From assembly GCA_051025295.1 (NCBI GenBank), contig JBMGJV010000023.1: 64,000 nt of DNA; one strand, 5' to 3'. The first letter of the stretch is position 1. Every line of letters starts with the position of its first letter. The position numbers and the translations under genes are program-made. Positions 8,936 to 17,082 of this stretch are shown piece by piece. The notes under the pieces are model-generated. The model was not told the origin of the DNA. It saw nothing but the letters and a program-made list of their open reading frames with translations, and searched no databases. Origin of the DNA: KBS-83 sp051025295 (GTDB lineage Bacteria; Acidobacteriota; Terriglobia; Terriglobales; Acidobacteriaceae).

Positions 8936-9631
8936 CTACAACACCCAGCGCAGCATGCGCCGTACTGTTTCGAGGGTGGCGCCGTAGACCAGATGCGCGG
9001 AGATGCCGCCGGGCAGGGCGTCTTTGCCGGTCTTTGCCTCGGATCCCGGTAGAACGCCGCTCGGCAGGAAGGGTGCGAGCACGTCCGGGCCGCCCAGGAA
9101 GAGCAGGCTGGCGAAGCCGGTGCCGTAGCCGGAGCGGGCCATCGGGACCAACTCCACAGAGATGCCATAGATCGCGCCGGCGAGTGCGCCAGTGAGGTAG
9201 CGCATCTGCGGCTTGGCCGGCAGCAGCGGGATCGAGGGCACGGTCGAGCCGACCGGCAGACCCGGCCGCGACGGGGGCGTGGACACCGCGGACGCATCCG
9301 CTCTTCCGAACGCGGAGCTCTCCGCACGGCCCGTCGCTGCATCGCCATGGAGCGGAGCGGTCGAGGATGGTGCCGGGGAGGTGCTGGTGTGGAACGCGGA
9401 CTCTTCGGCAGGATCGCCCGAACCGAGACGCGCAGCCGCAGCGGCGCCGCGATGGTAGTTGTCGAGCACCCACGTCGCCACGAGTCCGCCGACCAGGCCC
9501 GCGGCCAGTCCGGCGAGCGGCTTGGTGCGACGCTTCACCCTGGCCTTTGCCCGGCGTTCCTCGTCCTGTTTCTTCCTGCGCTGCTGGTCGGCCTTGCGCC
9601 GCTTGTCCTGCTTGCTGTCACTGAAAAGCAT
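8936..9631 (-). CDS. DUF1440-like membrane protein
   Basis: The predicted 231-residue protein begins with a highly charged cytoplasmic stretch (KQDKRRKADQQRRKKQDEERR, about 35 residues). A first hydrophobic segment follows (GLAAGLVGGLVATWVLDNYHR), then a Ser/Ala/Pro-rich linker (~60-125), a second hydrophobic segment (LTGALAGAIYGISVELV) and a C-terminal HLVYGATLETVRRMLRWVL. These elements match the DUF1440 (YagU-like) family, but the linker is longer than usual. The ATG at 9631 with GAGGGGG 5 nt upstream is preferred over the GTG at 9637. Function is unknown. Confidence 0.65.
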   Translation of the reverse strand: MLFSDSKQDKRRKADQQRRKKQDEERRAKARVKRRTKPLAGLAAGLVGGLVATWVLDNYHRGAAAAARLGSGDPAEESAFHTSTSPAPSSTAPLHGDAATGRAESSAFGRADASAVSTPPSRPGLPVGSTVPSIPLLPAKPQMRYLTGALAGAIYGISVELVPMARSGYGTGFASLLFLGGPDVLAPFLPSGVLPGSEAKTGKDALPGGISAHLVYGATLETVRRMLRWVL

Positions 9632-9767
9632 GGGCACCCCCTCGTCGATCTGCTCGCGTCACGCGGACAGGGATGTCGTCATCATCCCAGGGCTGGACGG
9701 CGTGTGCCGTCCGTTTCGCCCCTCTTCTTCCGATGAGATGCAGAGCAGCACCCGCGCTGCGCGGGGG

Positions 9768-10496
9768 CTACTTGGTGCGCGCTTCCGTGACTTCCATCGG
9801 CGTGTGGCCGTGGTAGTCGGTGTAGAGCGCGGGAAACTCCTGCTTGAGCGCCGCCACCTTGGGCCGGTCGTTGATGAAGATGTACGGGTTGTCGGGATTG
9901 TGCAGCGCGTAGTCCTGGTGGTACGGCTCGGCCGGGAAGAAGCCCTTGAGCGGGGTCAGTTCGGTAACGATGTGGCGCGAGAAGACATGTGCGCCCTCGA
10001 GCTGCTGAATGTAACTCGCAGCCACGCGGCGCTGCTCGTCGTTCGAGTAGAAGATCGCGCTGCGATAGGAACTGCCCTCGTCCGGCCCTTGGCGGTTGAG
10101 CTCGGTTGGATCGTGCGCCACGCCGAAGAAGACCTGCAGCAGTTGGCCGTAGGTGATCTTCGCCGGATCGTAGGTGACCTGGATCGACTCGGCGTGGCCG
10201 GTCGTCTCGGTTGAGACCTGCTCATAGCTGGCGTTGGCGGCGGCGCCGCCGGCATAGCCTGCCGTGACGTGAGTGACGCCACGCACGTGTTCGAACACGG
10301 ACTGCGTGCCCCAGAAGCAGCCGCCGGCAAAGACGGCGGTGGCGTGTCCACCCACCGAGGCCAAAGCCACATCGGCGTGGGGCGCGGGGATGGGCTGCAC
10401 GGTGGCGGCGTTCACGGTACAGCCGGCGAGCAGGGCGACAGCGCAGACAACGGCGGAGGAGGCAAGGGCGACAAGCGAACGGCGAAGGGCTGGCAT
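9768..10496 (-). CDS. msrA: Peptide methionine-S-sulfoxide reductase, lipoprotein form
   Basis: MsrA reduces methionine-S-sulfoxide in oxidised proteins. The catalytic GGCFWG motif is at residues 58-63 (Cys60). The family core AGYAGG, GHAESIQVTYDP and a C-terminal HQDYALHNPDNPYIFINDRP follow. The N-terminus is a lipoprotein signal with the lipobox LLAGC (Cys26), so this copy should be anchored in the envelope and repair periplasmic proteins. The ATG at 10496 has GGAGGA upstream. A longer in-frame extension to 10832 is rejected because it overlaps the GNAT gene. No msrB is adjacent. Confidence 0.93.
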   Translation of the reverse strand: MPALRRSLVALASSAVVCAVALLAGCTVNAATVQPIPAPHADVALASVGGHATAVFAGGCFWGTQSVFEHVRGVTHVTAGYAGGAAANASYEQVSTETTGHAESIQVTYDPAKITYGQLLQVFFGVAHDPTELNRQGPDEGSSYRSAIFYSNDEQRRVAASYIQQLEGAHVFSRHIVTELTPLKGFFPAEPYHQDYALHNPDNPYIFINDRPKVAALKQEFPALYTDYHGHTPMEVTEARTK

Positions 10497-10569
10497 GGAT
10501 GTCTCCTCCCGATTAGAAGACGGCACCCCGCCGCTGGTTACAGGAACTGTGGCCGGGCACAATAAGGGT

Positions 10570-11148
10570 ATGGAGAGTACGACACAGACCCGGCTGGCGG
10601 ATGCGGCCGCCGGCACGGTGCGGCTCGCAGGGCCAGCCGACCGGAACGCGATCTTTGCGCTGGTGAACGCCGCGTTTGTGCTGGAGCGGCCGCTGAACAA
10701 GGGCGGCCGCGAGCGGCTGGCCGAGGACGGCGAGCTTGAGATGCTGATGGCCCGGGGCGTCTTCCTTGTCTGCGAACACAAGCGCACGGACCAACACAAG
10801 ACGAACCAGGATGGAACGAACCAGGACGGCACGCTGGCGGCGTCCGTCTATCTTGAGCCGGGGTACGGTGGCCGGATCGGCCACTGCTACCTGGGCATGC
10901 TCGCGATCGATCCCGCACGGCAGCGGGCAGGGCTGGGACGCCGCATGATGGAGGCAGCCGAGCAGTATGCGCGGTCCGCGGGCTGCTTTGCAGTGGATCT
11001 GCGCGTCGTCAGCCCGCGCGAGACGAAGCTGGTGCCGTTGTACGACCGCCTGGGCTACCGGGTGGAGGGCACCGAGCCGTACCCCGAGGAGCTGGCGGCA
11101 AAGATGGTCGCGCCGGGCCACTTTATCTGCATGACCAAGCCGGTCTAG
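10570..11148 (+). CDS. GNAT family N-acetyltransferase
   Basis: This 192-residue GNAT protein carries the acetyl-CoA-binding signature RQRAGLG (residues 118-124) after the strand GHCYLGMLAIDP, and a C-terminal PLYDRLGYRVEGTEPYPEEL. Between two core strands (residues ~71-88) lies a hydrophilic insert with the micro-duplication KTNQDGTNQDGT, which looks like recent in-frame slippage. It is divergent from msrA. The substrate is unknown. Confidence 0.85.
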   Translation: MESTTQTRLADAAAGTVRLAGPADRNAIFALVNAAFVLERPLNKGGRERLAEDGELEMLMARGVFLVCEHKRTDQHKTNQDGTNQDGTLAASVYLEPGYGGRIGHCYLGMLAIDPARQRAGLGRRMMEAAEQYARSAGCFAVDLRVVSPRETKLVPLYDRLGYRVEGTEPYPEELAAKMVAPGHFICMTKPV

Positions 11149-11177
11149 AACCAAAAAGCTTGGCAGAAAAGAGACTT

Positions 11178-11208
11178 CGGGCCGCGACGAAGGGTTCCGC
11201 GCGGCCCG
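11178..11208 (-). terminator. Candidate terminator after the manganese catalase gene
   Basis: A 9-bp GC stem (11178-11186 with 11200-11208) with a 13-nt loop lies in the convergent gap. On the minus strand it is followed by GAAGTCTCTTTTC, a partly T-rich tail, so it most plausibly ends the catalase transcript. Confidence 0.5.
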
Positions 11209-11233
11209 GGTCAGTTGCGGTGCTGACGAGGGA

Positions 11234-12034
11234 TCAGGCGACCTTGCTGTCACCGGCCGCGACCGGGGTCGGCGGCATGGAGGCCGAGCGGCGCGCCAAC
11301 TCCTCACCCTGCTGCAGGCTGTTCGCGATCTCGTGCACGAACTGCGGAGTGTCGGCGACGCGGAGACCGTCCTGGCCGATCCAGCTGCCGACGCCGTCGG
11401 TGCCGAGCGGGCCGTTGCCGGTCGAGTCGTTGTAGTACTCGTCGACGATGCCCTGGGTGGGCGGCAGCAGGCCGATCTGGAAGCGGCCACGGCCCAGCGA
11501 GTCGAGCGCGGCGGTGAACGCCTTCATGTGCGTGATCTCGCGCGTCATCAGGAACTGCAGCGCCGACTTGGTGCCGGGGTCGTCGGTCAGGTGCATGATG
11601 CGCTCGTAGGTGATCTTGGCGCGCGCTTCGGCTGCGATGTTGTTGCGCAGATCGACATCGAGCTCACCGGAGATCTTGAGGTAGTCGGCGGTCCAGGGAT
11701 TGCCGGCCGAGTTGAACAGGTTGAGCCCGCCACCGCCGGTAACCGCGACGAGCGGATCCTGCTCGGCGTCTTCCATCGCCTTCTTGATCGGCGCCATGTG
11801 CATGCGGATCAACGCGCCGACGACTTCGAGGTGGCTGATCTCCTCGGTACCAATGTCCATCAGCAGGTCCTTGCGCTCGGGGTCGTCGCAGCTCCAGCCC
11901 TGGATGGTGTATTGCATCGCCGCTGCCAGCTCACCGTTCGCGCCGCCGAACTGTTCCAGCAAGATGCGGCCAAAGCGAACGTCGGGTGTGCCGACATTGA
12001 CGTCGTACATCAGCTTCTTGACGTGGTGATACAT
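11234..12034 (-). CDS. Manganese catalase
   Basis: This 266-residue ferritin-like di-manganese catalase dismutates hydrogen peroxide. Helical metal-ligand motifs are visible in order: the Glu in GGANGELAAAMQYTIQ, EEISHLEVV (Glu and His), EARAKITYE, and TREITHMKAF (Glu and His). The YYNDSTGNGP stretch and a loose C-terminal tail are typical of the family. The ATG at 12034 follows a GGAGG site. It stands alone, convergent with the GNAT gene. With MsrA nearby it suggests oxidative-stress capacity, though not a shared operon. Confidence 0.95.
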   Translation of the reverse strand: MYHHVKKLMYDVNVGTPDVRFGRILLEQFGGANGELAAAMQYTIQGWSCDDPERKDLLMDIGTEEISHLEVVGALIRMHMAPIKKAMEDAEQDPLVAVTGGGGLNLFNSAGNPWTADYLKISGELDVDLRNNIAAEARAKITYERIMHLTDDPGTKSALQFLMTREITHMKAFTAALDSLGRGRFQIGLLPPTQGIVDEYYNDSTGNGPLGTDGVGSWIGQDGLRVADTPQFVHEIANSLQQGEELARRSASMPPTPVAAGDSKVA

Positions 12035-12228
12035 CGAAACCTCCTGTCTCCCTTGGTGGGATGGAGGTCCCCGGCAGAGACGTTCGCCGACGAGAAAACT
12101 TATTCGCGGCGCCGCGTGTGGTTGTCCGGGAACTTTGAGAGTTGGCGCGGAGCTCCTGATGGCTTCAGGTAGTGACTTCGGATGCGCTAACCGTTACATT
12201 TCTGCTCCGGCCCGGGCCCCGGCTGGGG

Positions 12229-12234
12229 TAGGCT
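12229..12234 (+). promoter_or_regulatory. -10-like box before the TonB-C-like gene
   Basis: TAGGCT ends 7 nt before the ATG at 12242, matching the short-spacing pattern seen at hemB and glyA. No clear Shine-Dalgarno is present. Confidence 0.35.
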
Positions 12235-12241
12235 CGCCACC

Positions 12242-13228
12242 ATGCATGTGCCACTGCACGGGCGACGTTTGCTGCTCCCCCTCATTGCATTCTTCACGTT
12301 GGCTGCGCCAGCCGCACTGGCAAAGGATGCGAAGCCGGACGGGATGGACCTGGTCCGCCGCGGACTGGAGCTGACGGACCTGCGCGAGGGCGGCCCGTAC
12401 CACATGCATGCGCAGTTGCAGATGCACGACTTTCTGGAGCGCAAGGACATCACGGGCGTCGACGACGTGTACTGGCAGTCCGCGAAGCAGTGGCGGCGCG
12501 AGCTGCGCATGGCGGGCTACTACAGCGAGTCGGCGCTCTTTCTGGACGGCCAGCTCTACCGCCTGCGCGCACCGAACTTCACGCCACCGGCGGCCCGGCG
12601 GGACGTGGCCGCCAGCCTGCGGCTGCTGCCGGACGCGCTGCACCTGAAGGCCGGCCGCGTCAGCAGTCGCACGATCGGCCGCAGTGCGGCTGAATGCGTG
12701 TACCTGAGCGGCAGCGGCGAAGAGAGCAACTGGTGCTTCGACGCGACCAGCGGGCTGCCTCTCGCTCACTTCCTGAAGAGCTACGACGATCGCATCGAGT
12801 TCGCCGGCTACAAACCGCTGGGGACCAGATTTGTCCCTGGGACGATCCAGCATTTCTGGAAGGGGAAGAGCTTCGCCACGGCTGCGATCGAGACCGTGGA
12901 ACTGAACCTGCCGAAGGACGCGAAGCTATTTCAGCCGTTCCCGAAGGCAGAGGTGCGGCCCTGGTGCGATGACACGGATGGCCTGAAGGCGATCACGACA
13001 ACGCGCCCCGATCTGCCGCAGTGGGCCCGCTCCAGCACCGGCCTGCAGTTGACGTATGAGGTGACCATCGACGCCAAGGGGGATGTCGCCAACGTGGTGC
13101 CGATGGCGGAGAATCCTCCGCTCGATGTCATCGTGATGCAGACACTGGCGCATTGGAAGTTCCACCCTGCGATGTGCGGCAGCACACCGGTGCCGACCGA
13201 CATTGTCAGGAGCTTTCGCCCGGAGTGA
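12242..13228 (+). CDS. Periplasmic protein with TonB C-terminal-like domain
   Basis: The 328-residue protein has a signal peptide (RLLLPLIAFFTLAAPAALA, cleavage near residue 27). The central part (~30-235) resembles outer-membrane lipoprotein-sorting-type beta proteins (LYRLRAPNF, NWCFDATSGLPLAHFLKSYD). The C-terminal ~90 residues (LQLTYEVTIDAKGDVANV ... ALAHWKFHPA-like) resemble the TonB C-terminal fold. There is no N-terminal membrane anchor or proline-rich linker, so it is probably not an energy transducer. Function is unknown. Confidence 0.65.
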   Translation: MHVPLHGRRLLLPLIAFFTLAAPAALAKDAKPDGMDLVRRGLELTDLREGGPYHMHAQLQMHDFLERKDITGVDDVYWQSAKQWRRELRMAGYYSESALFLDGQLYRLRAPNFTPPAARRDVAASLRLLPDALHLKAGRVSSRTIGRSAAECVYLSGSGEESNWCFDATSGLPLAHFLKSYDDRIEFAGYKPLGTRFVPGTIQHFWKGKSFATAAIETVELNLPKDAKLFQPFPKAEVRPWCDDTDGLKAITTTRPDLPQWARSSTGLQLTYEVTIDAKGDVANVVPMAENPPLDVIVMQTLAHWKFHPAMCGSTPVPTDIVRSFRPE

Positions 13229-13302
13229 TTCTCCGGCTGCTTCAGCGGGGGGGCCAGGCTGCAGCGGTCCAGGTTGCGGTCCGAGCGTTCGAACAGGCCA
13301 TG

Positions 13303-13308
13303 TACGAT
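13303..13308 (+). promoter_or_regulatory. -10-like box of the isoaspartyl peptidase gene
   Basis: TACGAT lies 11 nt upstream of the ATG at 13320, giving an mRNA leader of at most a few nucleotides. It would drive the coupled peptidase-maf pair. Confidence 0.4.
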
Positions 13309-13319
13309 AGTCAGTTCGC

Positions 13320-14264
13320 ATGCCCAACCCACCCATCCTCTTGATTCACGGCGGCGCCTGGGCTATCCCGGATGACGCTGTTGACGCGCACCGCAGCGGG
13401 GTTCGCTCGGCGCTGCTGGCCGGTTATGCCCTGCTCGATCGGGGCGGTTCTGCTGTCGATGCGGTCGAGGCCGCTGTCGCCGTTCTAGAGGACGACGAGG
13501 CGTTCGACGCCGGCCGGGGATCGTTCCTGACCCGCGATGGCCGCGTGCAGCTGGACGCCTTGCTGATGGATGGCGGCGCGAGCGGCACCATGCGTGCCGG
13601 CGGCGTCGCGTGTGTGGAGCGCCTGCGCAATCCCATCCGGGCGGCTCGGCTGGTCCTCGACAAGAGCCCGCATGTGTACTTCGTGGGCCGGGATGCGGAG
13701 ACGTTCGCGTCCGAGCACGGCATGCCGCTGATCGAGAACAGCGAATTGGTGCTCGACCGCGAGCGCAACCGCCTGGCCGAAGCGCAGGCCAACGAGCGCG
13801 CGGGACTCCCCGACCAGACTTTCTCCGGCAGCCTCGCGCCGACGGCACATCTCGATTCGCACGACACGGTCGGGGCGGTGGCGCTCGACGTCGGCGGCAA
13901 TCTGGCCGCGGCCACCTCGACCGGCGGCACGCTCAATAAGGCACCCGGCCGCGTCGGCGACTCGTCGCTGATCGGCTGCGGCTGCTATGCCGACAATCAC
14001 AGCGCGGCGGTGTCGCTGACTGGCTGGGGCGAGCCCATCATGAAGCTGGTGCTTGGCAAGTGGGCTGTCGATCGAGTGCTCGGGGGCGACGCGCCCGCCG
14101 ATGCCGCGCAGGCCGCGATTGCGTACCTCTTCCGCCGGCTGGGCGGCCACGGCGGCATCATCCTGCTCGGGCCCGATGGCCGCTACGGCATGGCGCACAA
14201 CACACCGCGCATGGCGTGGGGCATCTGCAGCCAGGAGGGTTTGCAGGTCGGCATCGAAGCATGA
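13320..14264 (+). CDS. iaaA: Isoaspartyl peptidase/L-asparaginase (Ntn-hydrolase)
   Basis: The 314-residue protein belongs to the plant-type asparaginase family, which matures by autocleavage before a catalytic threonine. It starts with PPILLIHGGAWAIP, has DAGRGSFLTRDGRVQLDA, and the cleavage site is before Thr183 in SHDTVGAVALD. GNLAAATSTGG and the C-terminal GGHGGIILLGPDGR follow. It hydrolyses beta-aspartyl dipeptides and asparagine. Its stop codon overlaps the maf start in an ATGA, so the two are translationally coupled. Confidence 0.93.
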   Translation: MPNPPILLIHGGAWAIPDDAVDAHRSGVRSALLAGYALLDRGGSAVDAVEAAVAVLEDDEAFDAGRGSFLTRDGRVQLDALLMDGGASGTMRAGGVACVERLRNPIRAARLVLDKSPHVYFVGRDAETFASEHGMPLIENSELVLDRERNRLAEAQANERAGLPDQTFSGSLAPTAHLDSHDTVGAVALDVGGNLAAATSTGGTLNKAPGRVGDSSLIGCGCYADNHSAAVSLTGWGEPIMKLVLGKWAVDRVLGGDAPADAAQAAIAYLFRRLGGHGGIILLGPDGRYGMAHNTPRMAWGICSQEGLQVGIEA

Positions 14265-14860
14265 CGCCGCTGCCGCTGATCCTCGCCTCTGCCTCGCCGC
14301 GCCGCCGCGAACTGCTGACGCAGGCGGGCTATGCCTTCACCGTCGTCAGTGCCGACATTCCCGAAGTGCGAACGCCGGGGGAGGAGCCGATCCGCTTCGC
14401 CACACGCCTCGCGCGAGAGAAGGCAGAGGCCGTTGCCAAAGCGCACCCGGAGGCGCGAAGCTCGCTCATCCTGGCTGCGGACACCGTCGTCGTCGTCGAT
14501 GAGGAGGTGCTCGGAAAGCCGCGGGATGCAGCCGACGCGGCCCGCATGCTGCGCCTGCTCGCCGGCCGCACGCACCGCGTCATTACCGGCGTGTGCCTGC
14601 TCGCGGGAGATCGGCAACAGAGCGCAGCCGAAGTCACGTTTGTGCAGTGCACCACCCTCTCGGACGCGGAGATCGAGGCCTACATCGCGACCGGCGAGCC
14701 GTCGGACAAGGCTGGCGCTTACGCGATCCAGGGCCGGGCCGCGCGCTGGATTCCCCGCATCCAGGGCTGCTACTTCAATGTTGTCGGGTTGCCGCTCGCG
14801 CTGGTCAGCAGCATGATCGAAGCGATGCAGCCGGCCATCCCGCCGAGCTCGAAGAGCTAA
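14261..14860 (+). CDS. maf: Maf-like nucleoside triphosphate pyrophosphatase
   Basis: The 199-residue house-cleaning pyrophosphatase hydrolyses non-canonical or modified NTPs. It begins LILASASPRRRELLTQAG, the Maf signature with the SxSPRR substrate loop. ILAADTVV and the C-terminal KAGAYAIQGRAARWI plus GCYFNVVGLPL are conserved. The ATG is shared with the stop of the upstream peptidase (ATGA). Its 3' end overlaps the convergent M20 peptidase by 4 nt. Confidence 0.95.
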   Translation: MTPLPLILASASPRRRELLTQAGYAFTVVSADIPEVRTPGEEPIRFATRLAREKAEAVAKAHPEARSSLILAADTVVVVDEEVLGKPRDAADAARMLRLLAGRTHRVITGVCLLAGDRQQSAAEVTFVQCTTLSDAEIEAYIATGEPSDKAGAYAIQGRAARWIPRIQGCYFNVVGLPLALVSSMIEAMQPAIPPSSKS

Positions 14861-16065
14861 ACCGTCTCAGCAATCATCGCGGCCAGCAGGGCGGTCCTCG
14901 GCGCGAGCGCGTCGATGTCGATCGACTCATCCGGCGCGTGCGCACCCCGGCCGACCGCACCCATGCCGTCCAGCGTCGGCACGCCGAGCGCGGCCGTGAA
15001 GTTACCATCCGAGCCGCCACCCGTCGCTGCCTCTTCGAGCACAAACCCGAGCTCGCTCGCGATCTCCCGGGCCTGGGTGAACAGCGCCACGGTGCCTGCG
15101 CTGCGCTCCATTGGGGGGCGATTCAGCTCGCCGGTGATCAATAACTTGCAACTTGCATCCCGCGGCTGAAGGGCGCGCAACCTGCGATCGATCGCCTCAC
15201 CGTCCGCGACACTGGTGACGCGCAGATCGATGTCGGCCCAGGCCGCCGCCGCGACCACGTTCGACTGGGTGCCACCGCCGATCACGCCGACGTTCAGCGT
15301 TGTGCCCCGGTCCAGGTCCGTCAGCGCGCTGATCTGCTCGATCTGCCATGCCAGCTCACGCACCGCGCTGTGGCCGGCCGCGAAGTCGACGCCGCTGTGC
15401 GAGGCCAAGCCGGTCACCTCCAGCCGGTATTGCCCGACGCCCTTGCGCGCCGTCTTGTAGGCGGCCTGCGGACCCTGCGCCGGCTCAAGGACAAACACTG
15501 CCCGGCAGCCCCGCGCTACCTCTTCGATTCGTTGGCGCGAGTGATGGCTCCCCGTCTCCTCGTCGCCGGACAGCACCAGCACGACCGGGCGGAGGGGATC
15601 CGTTGCGCGCACCAGCCGCACCGCTTCGAACGCCATGACGACGCCCGCCTTCATGTCGAGGACGCCCGGCCCCGCCGCGCGATTGCCTTCTCTCCGCCAC
15701 GGCATCTGCTCCAGGGTGCCGACCGGCCAGACGGTGTCGAGATGGCCCAGCAGCAACACGGGCTTTCGTGCGTCCTCCCAGTCTCCCCAGCGCACTTCGA
15801 GCACCCCCGCCTTGCCCGTCGGGAGGTGGCGGAGCACGCGACCGCCCAGAGCCTTCGCCCACTCTGCACAGAGCGACTGCGCCTCGCTGACCCCCTCCGG
15901 GAAGGATGTAGGACTCTCCAGACGAACCAGAGCAGCTACCCTTTCGAGCGTGCCGTCGATCTGCCCGGCGAGCTCGCCCAGCCACTGGCCGTGGCGCGCA
16001 ACTCTCGATTTTCCAGACACTTGTGTGGCGGCTAGGGAGTCTCCTACTTGTGGTATTCCGGTCAC
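14857..16065 (-). CDS. M20 family metallopeptidase (carboxypeptidase G2-like)
   Basis: About 402 residues. Di-zinc ligands and catalytic residues are visible in order: LLLGHLDTVWPVGTLE (His, Asp), GPGVLDMKAGVV (bridging Asp), SGDEETGS (catalytic and ligand Glu), VFVLEPAQGP (Glu), and the C-terminal VGRGAHAPDESID (His). The dimerisation domain includes VTGLASHSGVDFAAG. This pattern matches glutamate carboxypeptidase-type M20 enzymes that release C-terminal glutamate or similar residues. The GTG at 16065 with AAAGG upstream is chosen over the far upstream frame start, which would run into lpxC. A downstream GTG is also possible. Confidence 0.88.
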   Translation of the reverse strand: MTGIPQVGDSLAATQVSGKSRVARHGQWLGELAGQIDGTLERVAALVRLESPTSFPEGVSEAQSLCAEWAKALGGRVLRHLPTGKAGVLEVRWGDWEDARKPVLLLGHLDTVWPVGTLEQMPWRREGNRAAGPGVLDMKAGVVMAFEAVRLVRATDPLRPVVLVLSGDEETGSHHSRQRIEEVARGCRAVFVLEPAQGPQAAYKTARKGVGQYRLEVTGLASHSGVDFAAGHSAVRELAWQIEQISALTDLDRGTTLNVGVIGGGTQSNVVAAAAWADIDLRVTSVADGEAIDRRLRALQPRDASCKLLITGELNRPPMERSAGTVALFTQAREIASELGFVLEEAATGGGSDGNFTAALGVPTLDGMGAVGRGAHAPDESIDIDALAPRTALLAAMIAETV

Positions 16066-16166
16066 GAGGAGCACCTTTCTGTTGCATCTTAGCAACAGCG
16101 AAACTTTTCCAATTGTGGGTAGTCTATTCCGAGTGTTGACTGTCGGGCAGGGGTGCCCGGGGCCGT

Positions 16167-17078
16167 ATGCAGGCACAACTGGAACAGACCATTGCCGGCA
16201 GCATCGTCCTGTCCGGGGTCGGGCTGCATAGCGGCGCACCCGTGCACATGAAGCTTCTGCCGGCTGTTGCCGGGACTGGCATTGTCTTCCGCCGCACAGA
16301 TCTCGACAATTTCGAGGTACCCGCGATCAGTCGCAACGTCGCGAAGGTCTCCTACGCGACCAGCCTGATGCGCCAGAGCGTGCTTATCTCGACCACGGAG
16401 CACCTGCTCTCTGCGTGTATCGGGATGGGCATCGATAACGTAACCGTCGAGCTCGACAATCTGGAACTGCCCATCCTGGACGGCAGCGCGTTGCCCTACG
16501 TCGAAGCCTTCCAGCGGGTCGGCATCAAGGTCCAGCGCCGCCGCCGCGAATACCTCCGCATTCTGCGCAAGGTCGAGGTCCGTGAGGGTGACAAGTTCAT
16601 CGGGGTCTACCCCGGCGAGGGCTACGCGATCACCTACGAGATCGACTTTCCCCGGCCCATCGGGCGGCAGGAGATCACGGTCGATCTGGCGGCTGAGGCC
16701 TACGGCGCAGAGATTGCCGCTGCCCGCACCTTCGGCTTTCGCGAGGACGAACGGATGCTCCGCAACATGGGGCTCATTCGCGGCGCGTCGGAGCAGAACG
16801 CCATCATCCTGACCCGCAATGGCGTGCAGAACGGCAAACTCCGCTTTCCGGATGAGTTTGTGCGTCACAAGGTGCTCGACCTGATCGGCGATCTCGCGCT
16901 CGCCGGACGCCGCATCCTCGGCCGCGTTGTCGCCGAGCGTGCCGGACACGCCATGCACACCGCGCTGGTCTCGCGCCTGCTCGCGGACCGCACTGCGTGG
17001 GAGCTCGTGACGTGGCCGCAGACGGAAGTGGTGCGGCGCCCGTCCCGCGCTGCCCGCCTCGCTCCCGTCCAGGTCTAA
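16167..17078 (+). CDS. lpxC: UDP-3-O-acyl-N-acetylglucosamine deacetylase
   Basis: LpxC performs the committed zinc-dependent step of lipid A synthesis. The 303-residue protein starts MQAQLEQTIAGSIVLSGVGLHSG. Zinc ligands are in STTEHLLSACIGMG (His) and FVRHKVLDLIGDLALAG (His and Asp), with the catalytic EH in the first motif. The conserved ARTFGF and LDGSALPY are present. It is divergent from the M20 gene by about 100 bp and convergent with obg, with a 4-bp gap. Its presence shows that a lipid A-bearing outer membrane is expected. Confidence 0.97.
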   Translation: MQAQLEQTIAGSIVLSGVGLHSGAPVHMKLLPAVAGTGIVFRRTDLDNFEVPAISRNVAKVSYATSLMRQSVLISTTEHLLSACIGMGIDNVTVELDNLELPILDGSALPYVEAFQRVGIKVQRRRREYLRILRKVEVREGDKFIGVYPGEGYAITYEIDFPRPIGRQEITVDLAAEAYGAEIAAARTFGFREDERMLRNMGLIRGASEQNAIILTRNGVQNGKLRFPDEFVRHKVLDLIGDLALAGRRILGRVVAERAGHAMHTALVSRLLADRTAWELVTWPQTEVVRRPSRAARLAPVQV

Positions 17079-17082
17079 ACGA

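Noticed and set aside
9786..10214. Extension of the plus-strand frame across msrA
   Set aside because: Antisense shadow. MsrA on the minus strand has GGCFWG and a lipobox.
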